The notes: generated from the sequence alone by a model not told the origin. Positions 34,991 through 42,609 are shown, counted from the stretch's first letter. The stretch: 64,000 nucleotides of DNA from Tenacibaculum sp. 190130A14a (GCF_964048965.1 NZ_OZ040189.1:806001-870000); one strand, 5' to 3'. Program-made: numbers and translations.

Positions 34991-35569
34991 TTAAGCCAAT
35001 TGAGGTTTTTTAAGAGATTCAGCTTTTGCAGCTTTATAATCTTCTTCATTCGTTAATACTTTTACAAATGGATCCCAAGAATAGAACCCTAAACTAGTTC
35101 CTTCTTTATTCATGATTTGAAAAACAACATTGTATTGTGTTATTCCTGTATTTATAACATGAGAAACATAATCTCTTTGTTGTACAATTTGATACCCATA
35201 TTGATTTGGCTGAGTATAAATGTGTCTAGTTGTCATTACTGCTTCAGGAGGAGTTAAAGAAATTGGATTAGGTTGCGCTCCTGGGTTAACCCCTGCAATA
35301 ATTGCGTTAAATTGTAAACCAGAGCCAGGACAAGTAAGTTCCCATTGAATAGTGTCTCCTATTCTGGCGTCTATAGTTAATTCTGAATTTGCTCTAATTC
35401 TTTCGTCTGAGTCAATAAAACCTTGAGCTGTAATCATGTATACATAAGCATCTGAATCTCCGTAAGACCCTAAAGATGTTGCTGATTGTGGTGAGTTACC
35501 ACCTTGAAGGTTATTGCTTAAAATAGTTTCAACGTCAATAACGCTTAAAATGTTAATTGTATTTGGCAT
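34991..35569 (-). CDS. AidA/PixA inclusion-body-family protein
   Basis: A 192-residue protein of the AidA/PixA family, named after Xenorhabdus/Photorhabdus PixA (cytoplasmic methionine-rich inclusion protein) and the quorum-regulated AidA of Burkholderia. The family start INILSVIDVETIL (residues 5-17), the YMITAQGF segment, GDTIQWELTCPG near 73-84, and the closing YNVVFQIM with FYSWDPFVKV are typical. There is no signal peptide. It heads a leftward series: DUF1842-like, GH64-like and two small proteins. Its long upstream region carries direct repeats shared with the gene at 38781-39263. Whether it forms inclusions here is unknown. Confidence 0.78.
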   Translation of the reverse strand: MPNTINILSVIDVETILSNNLQGGNSPQSATSLGSYGDSDAYVYMITAQGFIDSDERIRANSELTIDARIGDTIQWELTCPGSGLQFNAIIAGVNPGAQPNPISLTPPEAVMTTRHIYTQPNQYGYQIVQQRDYVSHVINTGITQYNVVFQIMNKEGTSLGFYSWDPFVKVLTNEEDYKAAKAESLKKPQLA

Positions 35570-35579
35570 AGTTAATAGT

Positions 35580-35700
35580 TTTAAGGTTCCTACTCGTAAG
35601 GCTTTTCGGATTCCGCCTCGTTTTTTTTAGTGGGGACTGCTCCACAAAAGGTTGGTTAGTTGAAATAAGTATGCTAGCGATTATTTCTGAAGTAAAACTA
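35580..35700 (-). promoter_or_regulatory. Structured leader and weak promoter box of the AidA/PixA gene
   Basis: The 5' region has small hairpins: AGGC/GCCT arms (35599-35602 / 35615-35618) and GTGG/CCAC arms (35630-35633 / 35642-35645). A TAGTTTTA box, one base off TAnnTTTG, lies on the minus strand of 35693-35700. The leader would be about 115 bases, long for this genome. Confidence 0.35.
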
Positions 35701-35704
35701 CAGT

Positions 35705-35780
35705 AGAATAAGAGGTGAAAAGATTAAAATGGAATAAGAGCGGATTTCTTTTCCATAAAAAAAGGAATTGTTGGAATATG
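35705..35780 (-). promoter_or_regulatory. Direct-repeat element upstream of the AidA/PixA gene
   Basis: On the plus strand GAATAAGAG occurs exactly at 35706-35714 and 35732-35740, and TGGAATATG at 35772-35780. The GGAAT units at 35731 and 35773 are 42 bases (twice 21) apart. The block ATGGAATAAGAGCGGAT is nearly identical to one upstream of the gene at 38781-39263. It is a candidate site for the neighbouring LytTR regulator. Confidence 0.5.
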
Positions 35781-35794
35781 GTAGTTTAGTTATT

Positions 35795-35831
35795 AGTTGT
35801 GAGTTGTGAGTTGTGAGTTGTGAGTTGTGAG
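35795..35831. repeat. 7-bp tandem repeat (AGTTGTG)x5
   Basis: Five exact head-to-tail copies of AGTTGTG plus two bases. It is a short microsatellite-like tract upstream of the AidA/PixA promoter region and is prone to slippage. Confidence 0.9.
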
Positions 35832-35855
35832 AATTTAATATGTAGTTGTGTTATT

Positions 35856-36005
35856 CGATGTCACTTTGAGTGAAATTGTAAGAAGCGAAGCGAATTAAGT
35901 AAGAATGGTTCTCGATACAATTTTTCTTCCATTGCATTCAGAAAAACCACTCGAACTGACAGATCAGGTTATTACGAGCGGAACAAAGTGGAGTGAAGTA
36001 ATCTT
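35856..36005. repeat. Dispersed flavobacterial repeat, copy 1
   Basis: This is the first of two related copies in one gap. It runs from CGATGTCACTTTGAGTG through AAGCGAAGCGAATTA and CATTGCATTCAGAAAAACCA to GAACAAAGTGGAGTGAAGTA. Short inverted pieces (CACTTNGAGTG, ACTCGAAC) make it REP-like. It is non-coding. The stretch 35570-36218 holds no gene that I can see. Confidence 0.75.
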
Positions 36006-36025
36006 ATCAAAGATAAGTTAGTTTT

Positions 36026-36200
36026 CGGTGTCACTTCGAGTGAAATTATAAGAAGCGAGGCGAATTATAATTTAGTATCGAGAAGAGAAGAAGCAAAAAT
36101 AGTTCTCGGTACAATTTTTCCTCCATTGCATTCAGAAAAACTACTCGAACTGACAGTTGAGGTCATTACGAACTGAACAAAGTGGAGTGAAGTAATCTTT
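36026..36200. repeat. Dispersed flavobacterial repeat, copy 2
   Basis: Starts CGGTGTCACTTCGAGTGAAAT and follows copy 1 along its length, apart from about 25 extra bases (including GTATCGAGAAG) in the middle. It ends GAGTGAAGTAATCTT. It lies directly after the response-regulator stop codon (36219, leftward), so it may also contribute to its 3' end. Confidence 0.75.
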
Positions 36201-36218
36201 TTATTTGGGGCTACGAAT

Positions 36219-36965
36219 TTACTTTAGTGTACGGAATCGTTTAATGATATCCTTATAACGTTCGCTAAGCGTTACCGTATGGTTTTCTTGTAGTACAATT
36301 AAATTGTCGGTAGGAACAATCTCGGTAATCTTTTCAATGTTTACAATGAAGTTTCTGTGAGTTCTAGAGAATTTGGTATTGTCTAATAATTGTAAAATCT
36401 TTTTCAAAGAAATCAAAATAACAAACTTCTCACTAGAGGTAATAATATTGCAATACTTTTCTTCTACCTCAATATAAATAATGTCAGAAAGCAGTACTTT
36501 TTTTAAGGATTTCCCTTTTTTAATAAACAAGTAATCATTGCTAATAACAGTATCCTCTTCTTCCGTAATAAATACATCCTCTTGCTCGTAAAACTTCTCC
36601 ACAGCCATTTCTATGGCATATAAAACCTCTAATTCATTAAAAGGCTTCATTAAAAAACTAAAAGGTTGGGTAAGTTTGGCGCGTTCAAATATTTTACGGT
36701 CGGTACTACTGGTTAAAAACACAAATGGTTTCGAAGCTTCTGGTACCGTATTAATGGTTTCTGCAAAAGTAATTCCATCAGGTACTCCATCTAGGAAGAT
36801 ATCAATAATTACAATATCTACTTTTACCTTGTAAAATAACCCCAAAGCATCTTTAAAATTACGGGCAATCCCAGATACCGTATAGTTATTGTCTGCTAGT
36901 ACTTTAACTAATCGATCGCTTTCTTGAGGGGTATCCTCAATTATTAAAATATTTACATTATCCAT
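36219..36965 (-). CDS. LytTR-family response regulator
   Basis: A two-component response regulator of 248 residues. The receiver domain (about 5-125) has the acidic pair ED at 10-11, the phosphoacceptor Asp55 (IIDIFLDG), Thr in LTSSTDR and Lys in FLMKPFNE. The C-terminal LytTR DNA-binding domain (about 145-245) shows KKVLLSDIIYIEVEEKYC and FSRTHRNFIVNIEKI. The ATG at 36965 overlaps the histidine-kinase stop by eight bases, so kinase and regulator are made as a pair. LytTR proteins bind imperfect direct repeats about 21 bp apart. Such a pattern lies upstream of the nearby gene at 38781-39263 and, less regularly, upstream of the AidA/PixA gene. Confidence 0.93.
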   Translation of the reverse strand: MDNVNILIIEDTPQESDRLVKVLADNNYTVSGIARNFKDALGLFYKVKVDIVIIDIFLDGVPDGITFAETINTVPEASKPFVFLTSSTDRKIFERAKLTQPFSFLMKPFNELEVLYAIEMAVEKFYEQEDVFITEEEDTVISNDYLFIKKGKSLKKVLLSDIIYIEVEEKYCNIITSSEKFVILISLKKILQLLDNTKFSRTHRNFIVNIEKITEIVPTDNLIVLQENHTVTLSERYKDIIKRFRTLK

Positions 36966-38709
36966 TAAGAGGTGTTTTAGGTAAAGATACAATCATTTTA
37001 GTACCTTTTCCTAATTCACTTTCAATATCAAATTTTCCGTGATTCTTTTTTATCATCGATTTACATAATTGCAACCCTAAACCGGTTCCAATCACATCTT
37101 CATGCTCTTTTTTATTTAAAAGAACAGAGTCTTCTAATAATTTTAAACGGGTTTCTTCGCTCATTCCTAATCCGGTATCTTCAATAACCAAATCGCAATA
37201 ATCTTCAGAAGAATTTCTAGAATATATTTTAATACTTCCGTTGGGTTTAGAGAATTTAATGGCGTTGTCTAACAAATTTCTCAATACAATTTTAAGAGAT
37301 TCTTGATCGGCGTATATGACTTCTTTTTTAGAAACGGTATTTTCAAAAGACAATTCTTTTTCTAGTAGTAAAGGTTGGTAATTGTATGAAACGTGTTCTG
37401 CTATAATAAACAAACGATGTTTGTCTATATAAAAATACTGTTGTTCGGTTTGTAGTAAAGCCCAATTTAGAAGATTGTCTAATAACCCATAGGCACCATT
37501 TACAATACTACTGTTCTTTTGTAATAAGTTCTCTAGGGCAGTTAGGTTTTTAGATTCTAAATTATCAATAAGTACTTTGTTACTCGATTTTAAAGCATTT
37601 ACGGAAGAACGTAAATCATGACTTACAATAGAAAAAAGTTTGTCTTTGGTTGTGTTGAGTTCATCTAAAGTCTCTTTTTGAGAAGCAATAATTTTATTTG
37701 ATTTAACCTTTTCTCTATAAAAATAAACAGCAATGCCTAATAGGATTAATAAACCGATAGCAGAATATAAGAAGATCTTACGTTGGGTTTCTTTCAATTC
37801 ATTTTGTACCTGTAAAATATCAACCTCATTTTGTTTTTGCTGTACAGCAAATTCTTTTTCTTTTTGACCCAATTCATAAATTCTTGCTTTATTATATATT
37901 GAGTCTACCCAAATTTCCATTTCTTTTCTATATTTTAAAGCATCTTGAAAATTTTTGCGATTTTCTTCAAAAACAGCCATATTTTTAGCAGTTTTTCTTT
38001 TAATATCAAATAAGTCTTTTTTTTGATTAAATTGAATGTTGTTCAATTTCTTTGATAATTTATAAGCTTTCTTGAAATAATTATAAGCTTTGATATCTTT
38101 TGATTTTGAATAATATAAATTGGCAATATTATTAGAATTATCAATGAGTTTTAATGTGTCTTTTATGTTATTATCAAGTTTTTTAAAGTAAAAATCAGCT
38201 TTGTTATATTCATCTAATAAAAAATGACACAGAGCAAGATTGTTATAAATAGAGTTTTTATCAAAGTAAAGTACTTTTTCTTCTGGTAATTTGGAAAGGG
38301 GAATCAAGTATTCTATAGCTTTGGTATAATCAGATATTGACATATATATATAAGCTAAATAAAATTCTTTAATATTGTAAAACTTAAAATCTTTTGAGAC
38401 CAAAAGCAAATGTTTTTCTGCTTCATTAAAAATTCCTTTGTTAGTTAAACTTATTCCTTTAAAATAGTGATATAATTCAACGGATTTTTTGTTTTTAGAA
38501 GATTTTATAACTTGATTTTCAGTATATATTAATGTAGAATCCCACTGTTTTTTTGAGAAAAATGTTGCAGCTTTTCTTAGATTTGGAGAGCTTTTAAATT
38601 GGTTTGAATATTCAAGTACTTTTGTATAGAGAAGACTATCTTTTTTTTGGGAGTAAACGAAGCAAAAAGTAGATATATAAAAAAAAAATAAAAGTAATTT
38701 TTGACGCAT
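36958..38709 (-). CDS. TPR-containing sensor histidine kinase
   Basis: A membrane histidine kinase of 583 residues. It has an N-terminal signal or anchor (1-20), a periplasmic tetratricopeptide-like helical region (about 45-270, repeats such as AEKHLLLVSKDF and KAYNYFKKAYKLSKK), a coiled stretch, one transmembrane helix (about 312-331), and the transmitter. The phosphorylated His364 lies in FSIVSHDLRSS. The ATPase N-box is NLLDNAIKFSKPNG (about 478-491), with VIEDTGLGMS and the G-rich GTGLGLQLCK after it. It is paired with the LytTR regulator by an eight-base overlap. The TPR sensor domain suggests protein or peptide ligands, which are unknown. Confidence 0.93.
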   Translation of the reverse strand: MRQKLLLFFFYISTFCFVYSQKKDSLLYTKVLEYSNQFKSSPNLRKAATFFSKKQWDSTLIYTENQVIKSSKNKKSVELYHYFKGISLTNKGIFNEAEKHLLLVSKDFKFYNIKEFYLAYIYMSISDYTKAIEYLIPLSKLPEEKVLYFDKNSIYNNLALCHFLLDEYNKADFYFKKLDNNIKDTLKLIDNSNNIANLYYSKSKDIKAYNYFKKAYKLSKKLNNIQFNQKKDLFDIKRKTAKNMAVFEENRKNFQDALKYRKEMEIWVDSIYNKARIYELGQKEKEFAVQQKQNEVDILQVQNELKETQRKIFLYSAIGLLILLGIAVYFYREKVKSNKIIASQKETLDELNTTKDKLFSIVSHDLRSSVNALKSSNKVLIDNLESKNLTALENLLQKNSSIVNGAYGLLDNLLNWALLQTEQQYFYIDKHRLFIIAEHVSYNYQPLLLEKELSFENTVSKKEVIYADQESLKIVLRNLLDNAIKFSKPNGSIKIYSRNSSEDYCDLVIEDTGLGMSEETRLKLLEDSVLLNKKEHEDVIGTGLGLQLCKSMIKKNHGKFDIESELGKGTKMIVSLPKTPLNG

Positions 38710-38741
38710 ATCTGGTTTAATAAATTACTCACAAATTAAAA

Positions 38742-38777
38742 AAAAAAACGTTCTGATTTCAATCAGAACGTTTTTTT
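38742..38777. terminator. Terminator between the 160-aa gene and the kinase
   Basis: Seventeen-base perfect arms (38742-38758 and 38761-38777, AAAAAAACGTTCTGATT and its complement) with long A and T tracts. It ends the leftward transcript of the gene at 38781-39263 and isolates the kinase gene. Confidence 0.9.
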
Positions 38778-38780
38778 GTT

Positions 38781-39263
38781 TTATTTATTTTTTATTTCTT
38801 CTTCAGGCGGTTTACTAAAAGATACTTCAGTACCTTTTGAGGTTTCGGTACCATCTCCGTTAACCATTATGTGGATTGAAGTGTTAATAGAGTCATATAG
38901 ATGAACAGATGGATGTTTAGTACCTGTCAATATTCTTCCATCACCATTTTGAACACTTATGGTCCATTTATATAGATTTGAAGGTATTTCGGTATGTTCA
39001 TAGTTAAATTCTACAATAAAAGCAGATTCCGAATCGTCATAATATAAACTAGGTGTTCCAGTATATCCTGAGTCTATACCAACTACAATAGTTAAGTCAT
39101 AAGGCATTCTATTGGGGTCATAACCAATAGGGTTCATGTAAGCACTTAATGGTTTAGCAACAAGTATTTGATTTCCTTTGGCATCAGTGCCAAAATGAAA
39201 ATCACTGCTAGGAGAAGTAGTATTTTCTTTAGTTGCCGTACTTGGTATTAATGTTTTTCCCAT
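38781..39263 (-). CDS. Unrecognised beta-rich protein, 160 aa
   Basis: A 160-residue protein with no signal peptide or membrane helix that I do not recognise. It opens with a Ser/Thr-rich stretch (KTLIPSTATKENTTSPSS), then beta-rich segments (YDLTIVVGIDSGY, SAFIVEFNYEHTEI, LYKWTISVQNGDG, TSIHIMVNGDG) and a charged tail. The composition and the shared upstream repeat link it to the AidA/PixA group on the far side of the kinase-regulator pair. It is transcribed alone, between its own upstream region and a strong terminator. Confidence 0.7.
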   Translation of the reverse strand: MGKTLIPSTATKENTTSPSSDFHFGTDAKGNQILVAKPLSAYMNPIGYDPNRMPYDLTIVVGIDSGYTGTPSLYYDDSESAFIVEFNYEHTEIPSNLYKWTISVQNGDGRILTGTKHPSVHLYDSINTSIHIMVNGDGTETSKGTEVSFSKPPEEEIKNK

Positions 39264-39332
39264 AATAATATGTTTTTTGAATGATTAGACAACCGAAAAG
39301 TAGTAAATAAAAAATGGCTAGGTATTAATTTA

Positions 39333-39384
39333 TGAATAAGAGTGAAAATAAATGGAACAAGAGCAGATATTTGTGGAATATGAT
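39333..39384 (-). promoter_or_regulatory. 21-bp-period direct repeats upstream of the 160-aa gene
   Basis: On the plus strand TGAATAAGAG (39333), GGAACAAGAG (39354) and GGAATATGAT (39375) start exactly 21 bases apart. The block ATGGAACAAGAGCAGAT is nearly the same as one upstream of the AidA/PixA gene. Known LytTR sites are 9-bp direct repeats with 12-13 bp spacers, which this fits. Confidence 0.5.
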
Positions 39385-40127
39385 TAAAATCGGATAGCTA
39401 ATTTTTTCAACAAACGCAACACTTCTACATACAACCAAATTAAGGTGATCAATAATCCCCAAGTAGCCAGCCATTCACGTTCTTTAGGACATCGACCTAC
39501 TTGTTTGTCAATATAATAAAAGTCTAAGAGTAAGCTAAACGAAGCCACGAAAGCTGCAATAACGTTAAAACCTATGGCAAACCACGAAGTTCCCCATAAA
39601 TAAGGAACGTCAATTTTTAAGAACCATAAAATCCACCCAATAAAATAGAACATAAAAATACTTACAGTTGCCGTAATAATAATGGCTCTAAATTCTTTGG
39701 TAACCTTAATTATTCGCCATTTATATAAGCTAAGCATTACAAAAAAAGTAATGATGGTTACTCCAATAGCTTGAAAGGGTAGGTTTGGAAAATGTTGATG
39801 AGCTATAGCACTAATGCCCCCTAAGAAAAAGCCTTTAGCCAAAGCATATACAGGTAATACATATTTAGCAGCACTATGTTTAAAGGAGATAAATAAACTA
39901 CAAGCAATGGCAACAAATCCACCAATAGCCGTATACCATTTGGTATTCACACCACTAAAAAATAAATGCCAAGTATAACTTGCAGTTAAAGCAACCAAGC
40001 TGAGCATACAAAGAGATTTTAGTAAAATACCTCCAATAGACATGTTGGTTTTTGAGTAGTACCTTGATTTTTTCCAGAAGTATCGATTAAAAGCCGGATT
40101 AGATGTTCGTAAACCAAAAACGCCCAT
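39384..40127 (-). CDS. Bax inhibitor-1/YccA-family membrane protein
   Basis: A seven-helix membrane protein of the BI-1/YccA superfamily. The sequence has transmembrane segments near residues 35-52, 60-80, 84-104, 107-127, 135-155, 160-180 and 185-205. GVFGLRTSNPAFNRYFW is the conserved cytoplasmic front. I choose the ATG at 40127, since the upstream in-frame start is TTG and adds two residues. YccA relatives modulate FtsH protease and BI-1 relatives leak calcium; which applies here is unknown. It is divergent from ruvC, which starts 47 bases away. Confidence 0.82.
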   Translation of the reverse strand: MGVFGLRTSNPAFNRYFWKKSRYYSKTNMSIGGILLKSLCMLSLVALTASYTWHLFFSGVNTKWYTAIGGFVAIACSLFISFKHSAAKYVLPVYALAKGFFLGGISAIAHQHFPNLPFQAIGVTIITFFVMLSLYKWRIIKVTKEFRAIIITATVSIFMFYFIGWILWFLKIDVPYLWGTSWFAIGFNVIAAFVASFSLLLDFYYIDKQVGRCPKEREWLATWGLLITLIWLYVEVLRLLKKLAIRF

Positions 40128-40173
40128 AAACAATTTAAATGATTAGTTTTGTGTTTGTACAAAGTACGAAAAT

Positions 40174-40725
40174 TTGAAGACAGAAAAAATCATATTAGGT
40201 ATTGACCCAGGAACCTCTATTATGGGGTTTGGAATTATTAAGATCATCGGAAAGAAGATGGAATTTGTTCAAATGAATGAGCTACTTCTAAAAAAGTACG
40301 ATGACCATTATTTAAAGTTAAAAATCATTTTTGAAAGAACCATTGAATTGATTGATACATACAATCCAGATGAAATTGCTTTAGAAGCGCCGTTTTATGG
40401 AAAAAATGTACAATCGATGTTGAAGTTAGGTCGTGCACAGGGAGTGGCGATGGCAGCCGGATTATCCAGACAAATTCCAGTAACCGAATATGCGCCTAAG
40501 AAAATAAAAATGGCGATTACAGGAAAAGGAACTTCTAGTAAAGAGCAAGTAGCTTTAATGCTAAAATCTTTATTGAACCTGAAAGAACTTCCGAAGAATT
40601 TAGATGCTACAGATGGTTTAGCAGCTGCGGTTTGTCATTATTATAACTCAGGAACCAAAATAGGAGGGAAGAACTATACTGGTTGGGCAGCCTTTGTAAA
40701 ACAGAATCCTAAAAAGATAGGGTAA
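40174..40725 (+). CDS. ruvC: Crossover junction endodeoxyribonuclease RuvC
   Basis: The Holliday-junction resolvase. The RNase-H-like catalytic acids are visible: Asp11 (ILGIDPGT), Glu71 (IALEAPFYG) and Asp144/Asp147 (NLDATDGLAAAVCHY), with His154. The length of 183 residues is normal. The start codon is TTG at 40174; the frame and the position of Asp11 fit other RuvC starts. ruvA/B are not adjacent, which is usual in this group. DUF3667 begins six bases downstream. Confidence 0.95.
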   Translation: MKTEKIILGIDPGTSIMGFGIIKIIGKKMEFVQMNELLLKKYDDHYLKLKIIFERTIELIDTYNPDEIALEAPFYGKNVQSMLKLGRAQGVAMAAGLSRQIPVTEYAPKKIKMAITGKGTSSKEQVALMLKSLLNLKELPKNLDATDGLAAAVCHYYNSGTKIGGKNYTGWAAFVKQNPKKIG

Positions 40726-40731
40726 TTCATT

Positions 40732-41451
40732 ATGGAAGCTATTTGTAAAAATTGCGAATCGAAAATAGAAGGGAACTACTGCAATCATTGTGGACAGAGA
40801 ACTGCTATAGATAAAGTTTCTTTCAAAGAAACGTTCCAAGACTTAGCAAATGCTTTCTTCTCTGTAGATGCACCGTTTTACTTAACATTTAAAGAACTCT
40901 TTTTAAATCCAGGAAAACTCTTTAGGGCATTTTTAGAAGGTAAACGAAAAACCTATTACAAACCAGTATCTTTTTTTGTACTTACCATGATTGTGTATTT
41001 GCTAACAAGATCGCTTATAAATTATGATCCCATGACTACGGCAGGTGTTAAAGTAGATGGACATATTTTAGCCAAAGCTGGTAAATACATGGTAAAGAAT
41101 ATCAACAATATCATGTTTGTTTTTGTGTTCTCTCTAGGGGTGTTTTTAAAAGCTTTTTTCTATAAAAAATATAGTTTAGCAGAGTATACTGCGATAGCGT
41201 TTTATCTAATTGGTGTATATACCATATTCGGAACCATAACGATGTTTTATTTAAAGTATAAAGGACCTAATTACAAAGTAGTTCCAATGATACTTTTTTT
41301 GATGTACTTGATATATGCTTTGATTTCTTTTTTTCAGAAAAATAAAATTGTTGTGTTAATCAAAACTATATTTGTGTTTTTATTATCATTTAGTACCTAT
41401 ACCTTACTAGGGTTTTTTATGTCCTTATTGATCGTTTGGCTTAGAAATTAA
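40732..41451 (+). CDS. DUF3667 zinc-ribbon membrane protein
   Basis: A 239-residue protein with an N-terminal zinc ribbon, CKNCESKIEGNYCNHCGQR (residues 4-22, four Cys in CxxC pairs), followed by about five transmembrane helices (about 78-98, 118-138, 152-172, 178-198, 208-235). This is the DUF3667 layout common in Bacteroidota. The ribbon suggests a cytosolic protein- or nucleic-acid-binding role next to a membrane domain. Located between ruvC and hemW with spacers of only six and two bases, so all three are probably one operon. Confidence 0.85.
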   Translation: MEAICKNCESKIEGNYCNHCGQRTAIDKVSFKETFQDLANAFFSVDAPFYLTFKELFLNPGKLFRAFLEGKRKTYYKPVSFFVLTMIVYLLTRSLINYDPMTTAGVKVDGHILAKAGKYMVKNINNIMFVFVFSLGVFLKAFFYKKYSLAEYTAIAFYLIGVYTIFGTITMFYLKYKGPNYKVVPMILFLMYLIYALISFFQKNKIVVLIKTIFVFLLSFSTYTLLGFFMSLLIVWLRN

Positions 41452-41453
41452 TC

Positions 41454-42608
41454 ATGGCAGGAATTTATATACACATACCTTTTTGCAAGCAAGCTTGCTA
41501 TTATTGCGATTTTCATTTTTCAACATCATTGAAGAAGTATGATGAGATGCTTTCTGCAATAAAATTCGAGTTAATTTTAAGGAAAGATGAATTGAAGGAT
41601 GAAGTTGTTGAAACGATCTATTTTGGAGGAGGAACTCCGAGCTTATTGGCTGCTGAAGATGTAGAGTTTTTACTAAACATCATAAAAATAAATTACACAG
41701 TTTTAGAAGACCCGGAAATTACGCTTGAAGCAAATCCAGATGATTTATCTAAAGAACAACTCATTAAACTATCTAAAACTCCTATAAATAGATTAAGCAT
41801 CGGAATTCAATCTTTTTTTGAAGAAGATTTAAAATTAATGAATCGTGCGCACAATGCAGAAGAAGCAAAGAACTGTTTATTAGTAGCAACTCAATACTTC
41901 GACAATATAACGATTGATTTGATATACGGAGTTCCGAATATGACTAACAAGCGATGGAAGGAAAACTTACAAATAGCTTTTGATTTTGGGATTCATCATA
42001 TTTCGAGTTATGCGTTAACGGTAGAACCTAAAACAGCTTTAGAATCTTTTATAAATAATGGAAAAATACCTTCGCCAGATGAAACTGTAGCCAAAGAACA
42101 TTTTGATATTCTGGTGGAAGAAACAGCAAAAAACGGATTTGTACATTATGAGATTTCTAATTTTGGAAAGCCTAATTACTTTTCAAAACACAATACCTCT
42201 TATTGGTTGAATAAAAAATACGTAGGAATAGGTCCTTCTGCACATTCCTTTAACAAAACACATAGAAGTTGGAACGTAGCTAATAATGCTAAGTATATAA
42301 AAGTCTTAAAAGAAGGAACACTTCCTTTAGAAGTAGAAGAATTAACCAAAGAAGATCGGTTTAACGAATATTTAATGACGGGTTTACGAACCATATGGGG
42401 AGTGTCCTTAAATCAAGTTGCTGAAGAGTTTGGTGCCGAATTCAAAGAAACCTTACTTAAAAATGCCAATCGATTTATTCAAGAAGGATTATTAACTGTC
42501 ACTTCGAGTGATTTTGATGAAAATCAAAAATGTATCGAGAAGTTAAAAACAACTCCAAAAGGAAAATTTTTAGCTGACGGATTGGCTTCTGAATTGTTTA
42601 TAATTTAA
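41454..42608 (+). CDS. hemW: Radical SAM haem chaperone HemW
   Basis: A radical-SAM protein, formerly called oxygen-independent coproporphyrinogen oxidase-like, that delivers haem to respiratory proteins. The [4Fe-4S] motif CKQACYYC (Cys11, Cys15, Cys18) follows IYIHIPF. The GGGTPS loop and the SIGIQSF segment bind SAM. The C-terminal HemW domain ends LADGLASELFII. Residues about 348-363 are encoded by DNA that matches a dispersed flavobacterial repeat, just before TTPKGKFLADG, an apparent small in-frame insertion. The gene is in a tight row with ruvC and DUF3667. Confidence 0.94.
   Translation: MAGIYIHIPFCKQACYYCDFHFSTSLKKYDEMLSAIKFELILRKDELKDEVVETIYFGGGTPSLLAAEDVEFLLNIIKINYTVLEDPEITLEANPDDLSKEQLIKLSKTPINRLSIGIQSFFEEDLKLMNRAHNAEEAKNCLLVATQYFDNITIDLIYGVPNMTNKRWKENLQIAFDFGIHHISSYALTVEPKTALESFINNGKIPSPDETVAKEHFDILVEETAKNGFVHYEISNFGKPNYFSKHNTSYWLNKKYVGIGPSAHSFNKTHRSWNVANNAKYIKVLKEGTLPLEVEELTKEDRFNEYLMTGLRTIWGVSLNQVAEEFGAEFKETLLKNANRFIQEGLLTVTSSDFDENQKCIEKLKTTPKGKFLADGLASELFII
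42497..42542. repeat. Dispersed repeat fragment inside hemW
   Basis: TGTCACTTCGAGTG at the left and GTATCGAGAAG at the right flank an inner near-inverted pair (ATTTTGAT / ATCAAAAAT). The same end sequences occur in the repeats at 35856-36200. The fragment is in frame and codes for about 15 residues. Confidence 0.65.
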
Positions 42609-42609
42609 G

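Noticed and set aside
33142..35569. T9SS cargo proteins
   Set aside because: The cluster proteins have no signal peptide and no C-terminal sorting domain, so they cannot be called T9SS substrates.
35795..35831. CRISPR array
   Set aside because: Units are 7 bp with no spacers; it is a simple tandem repeat.
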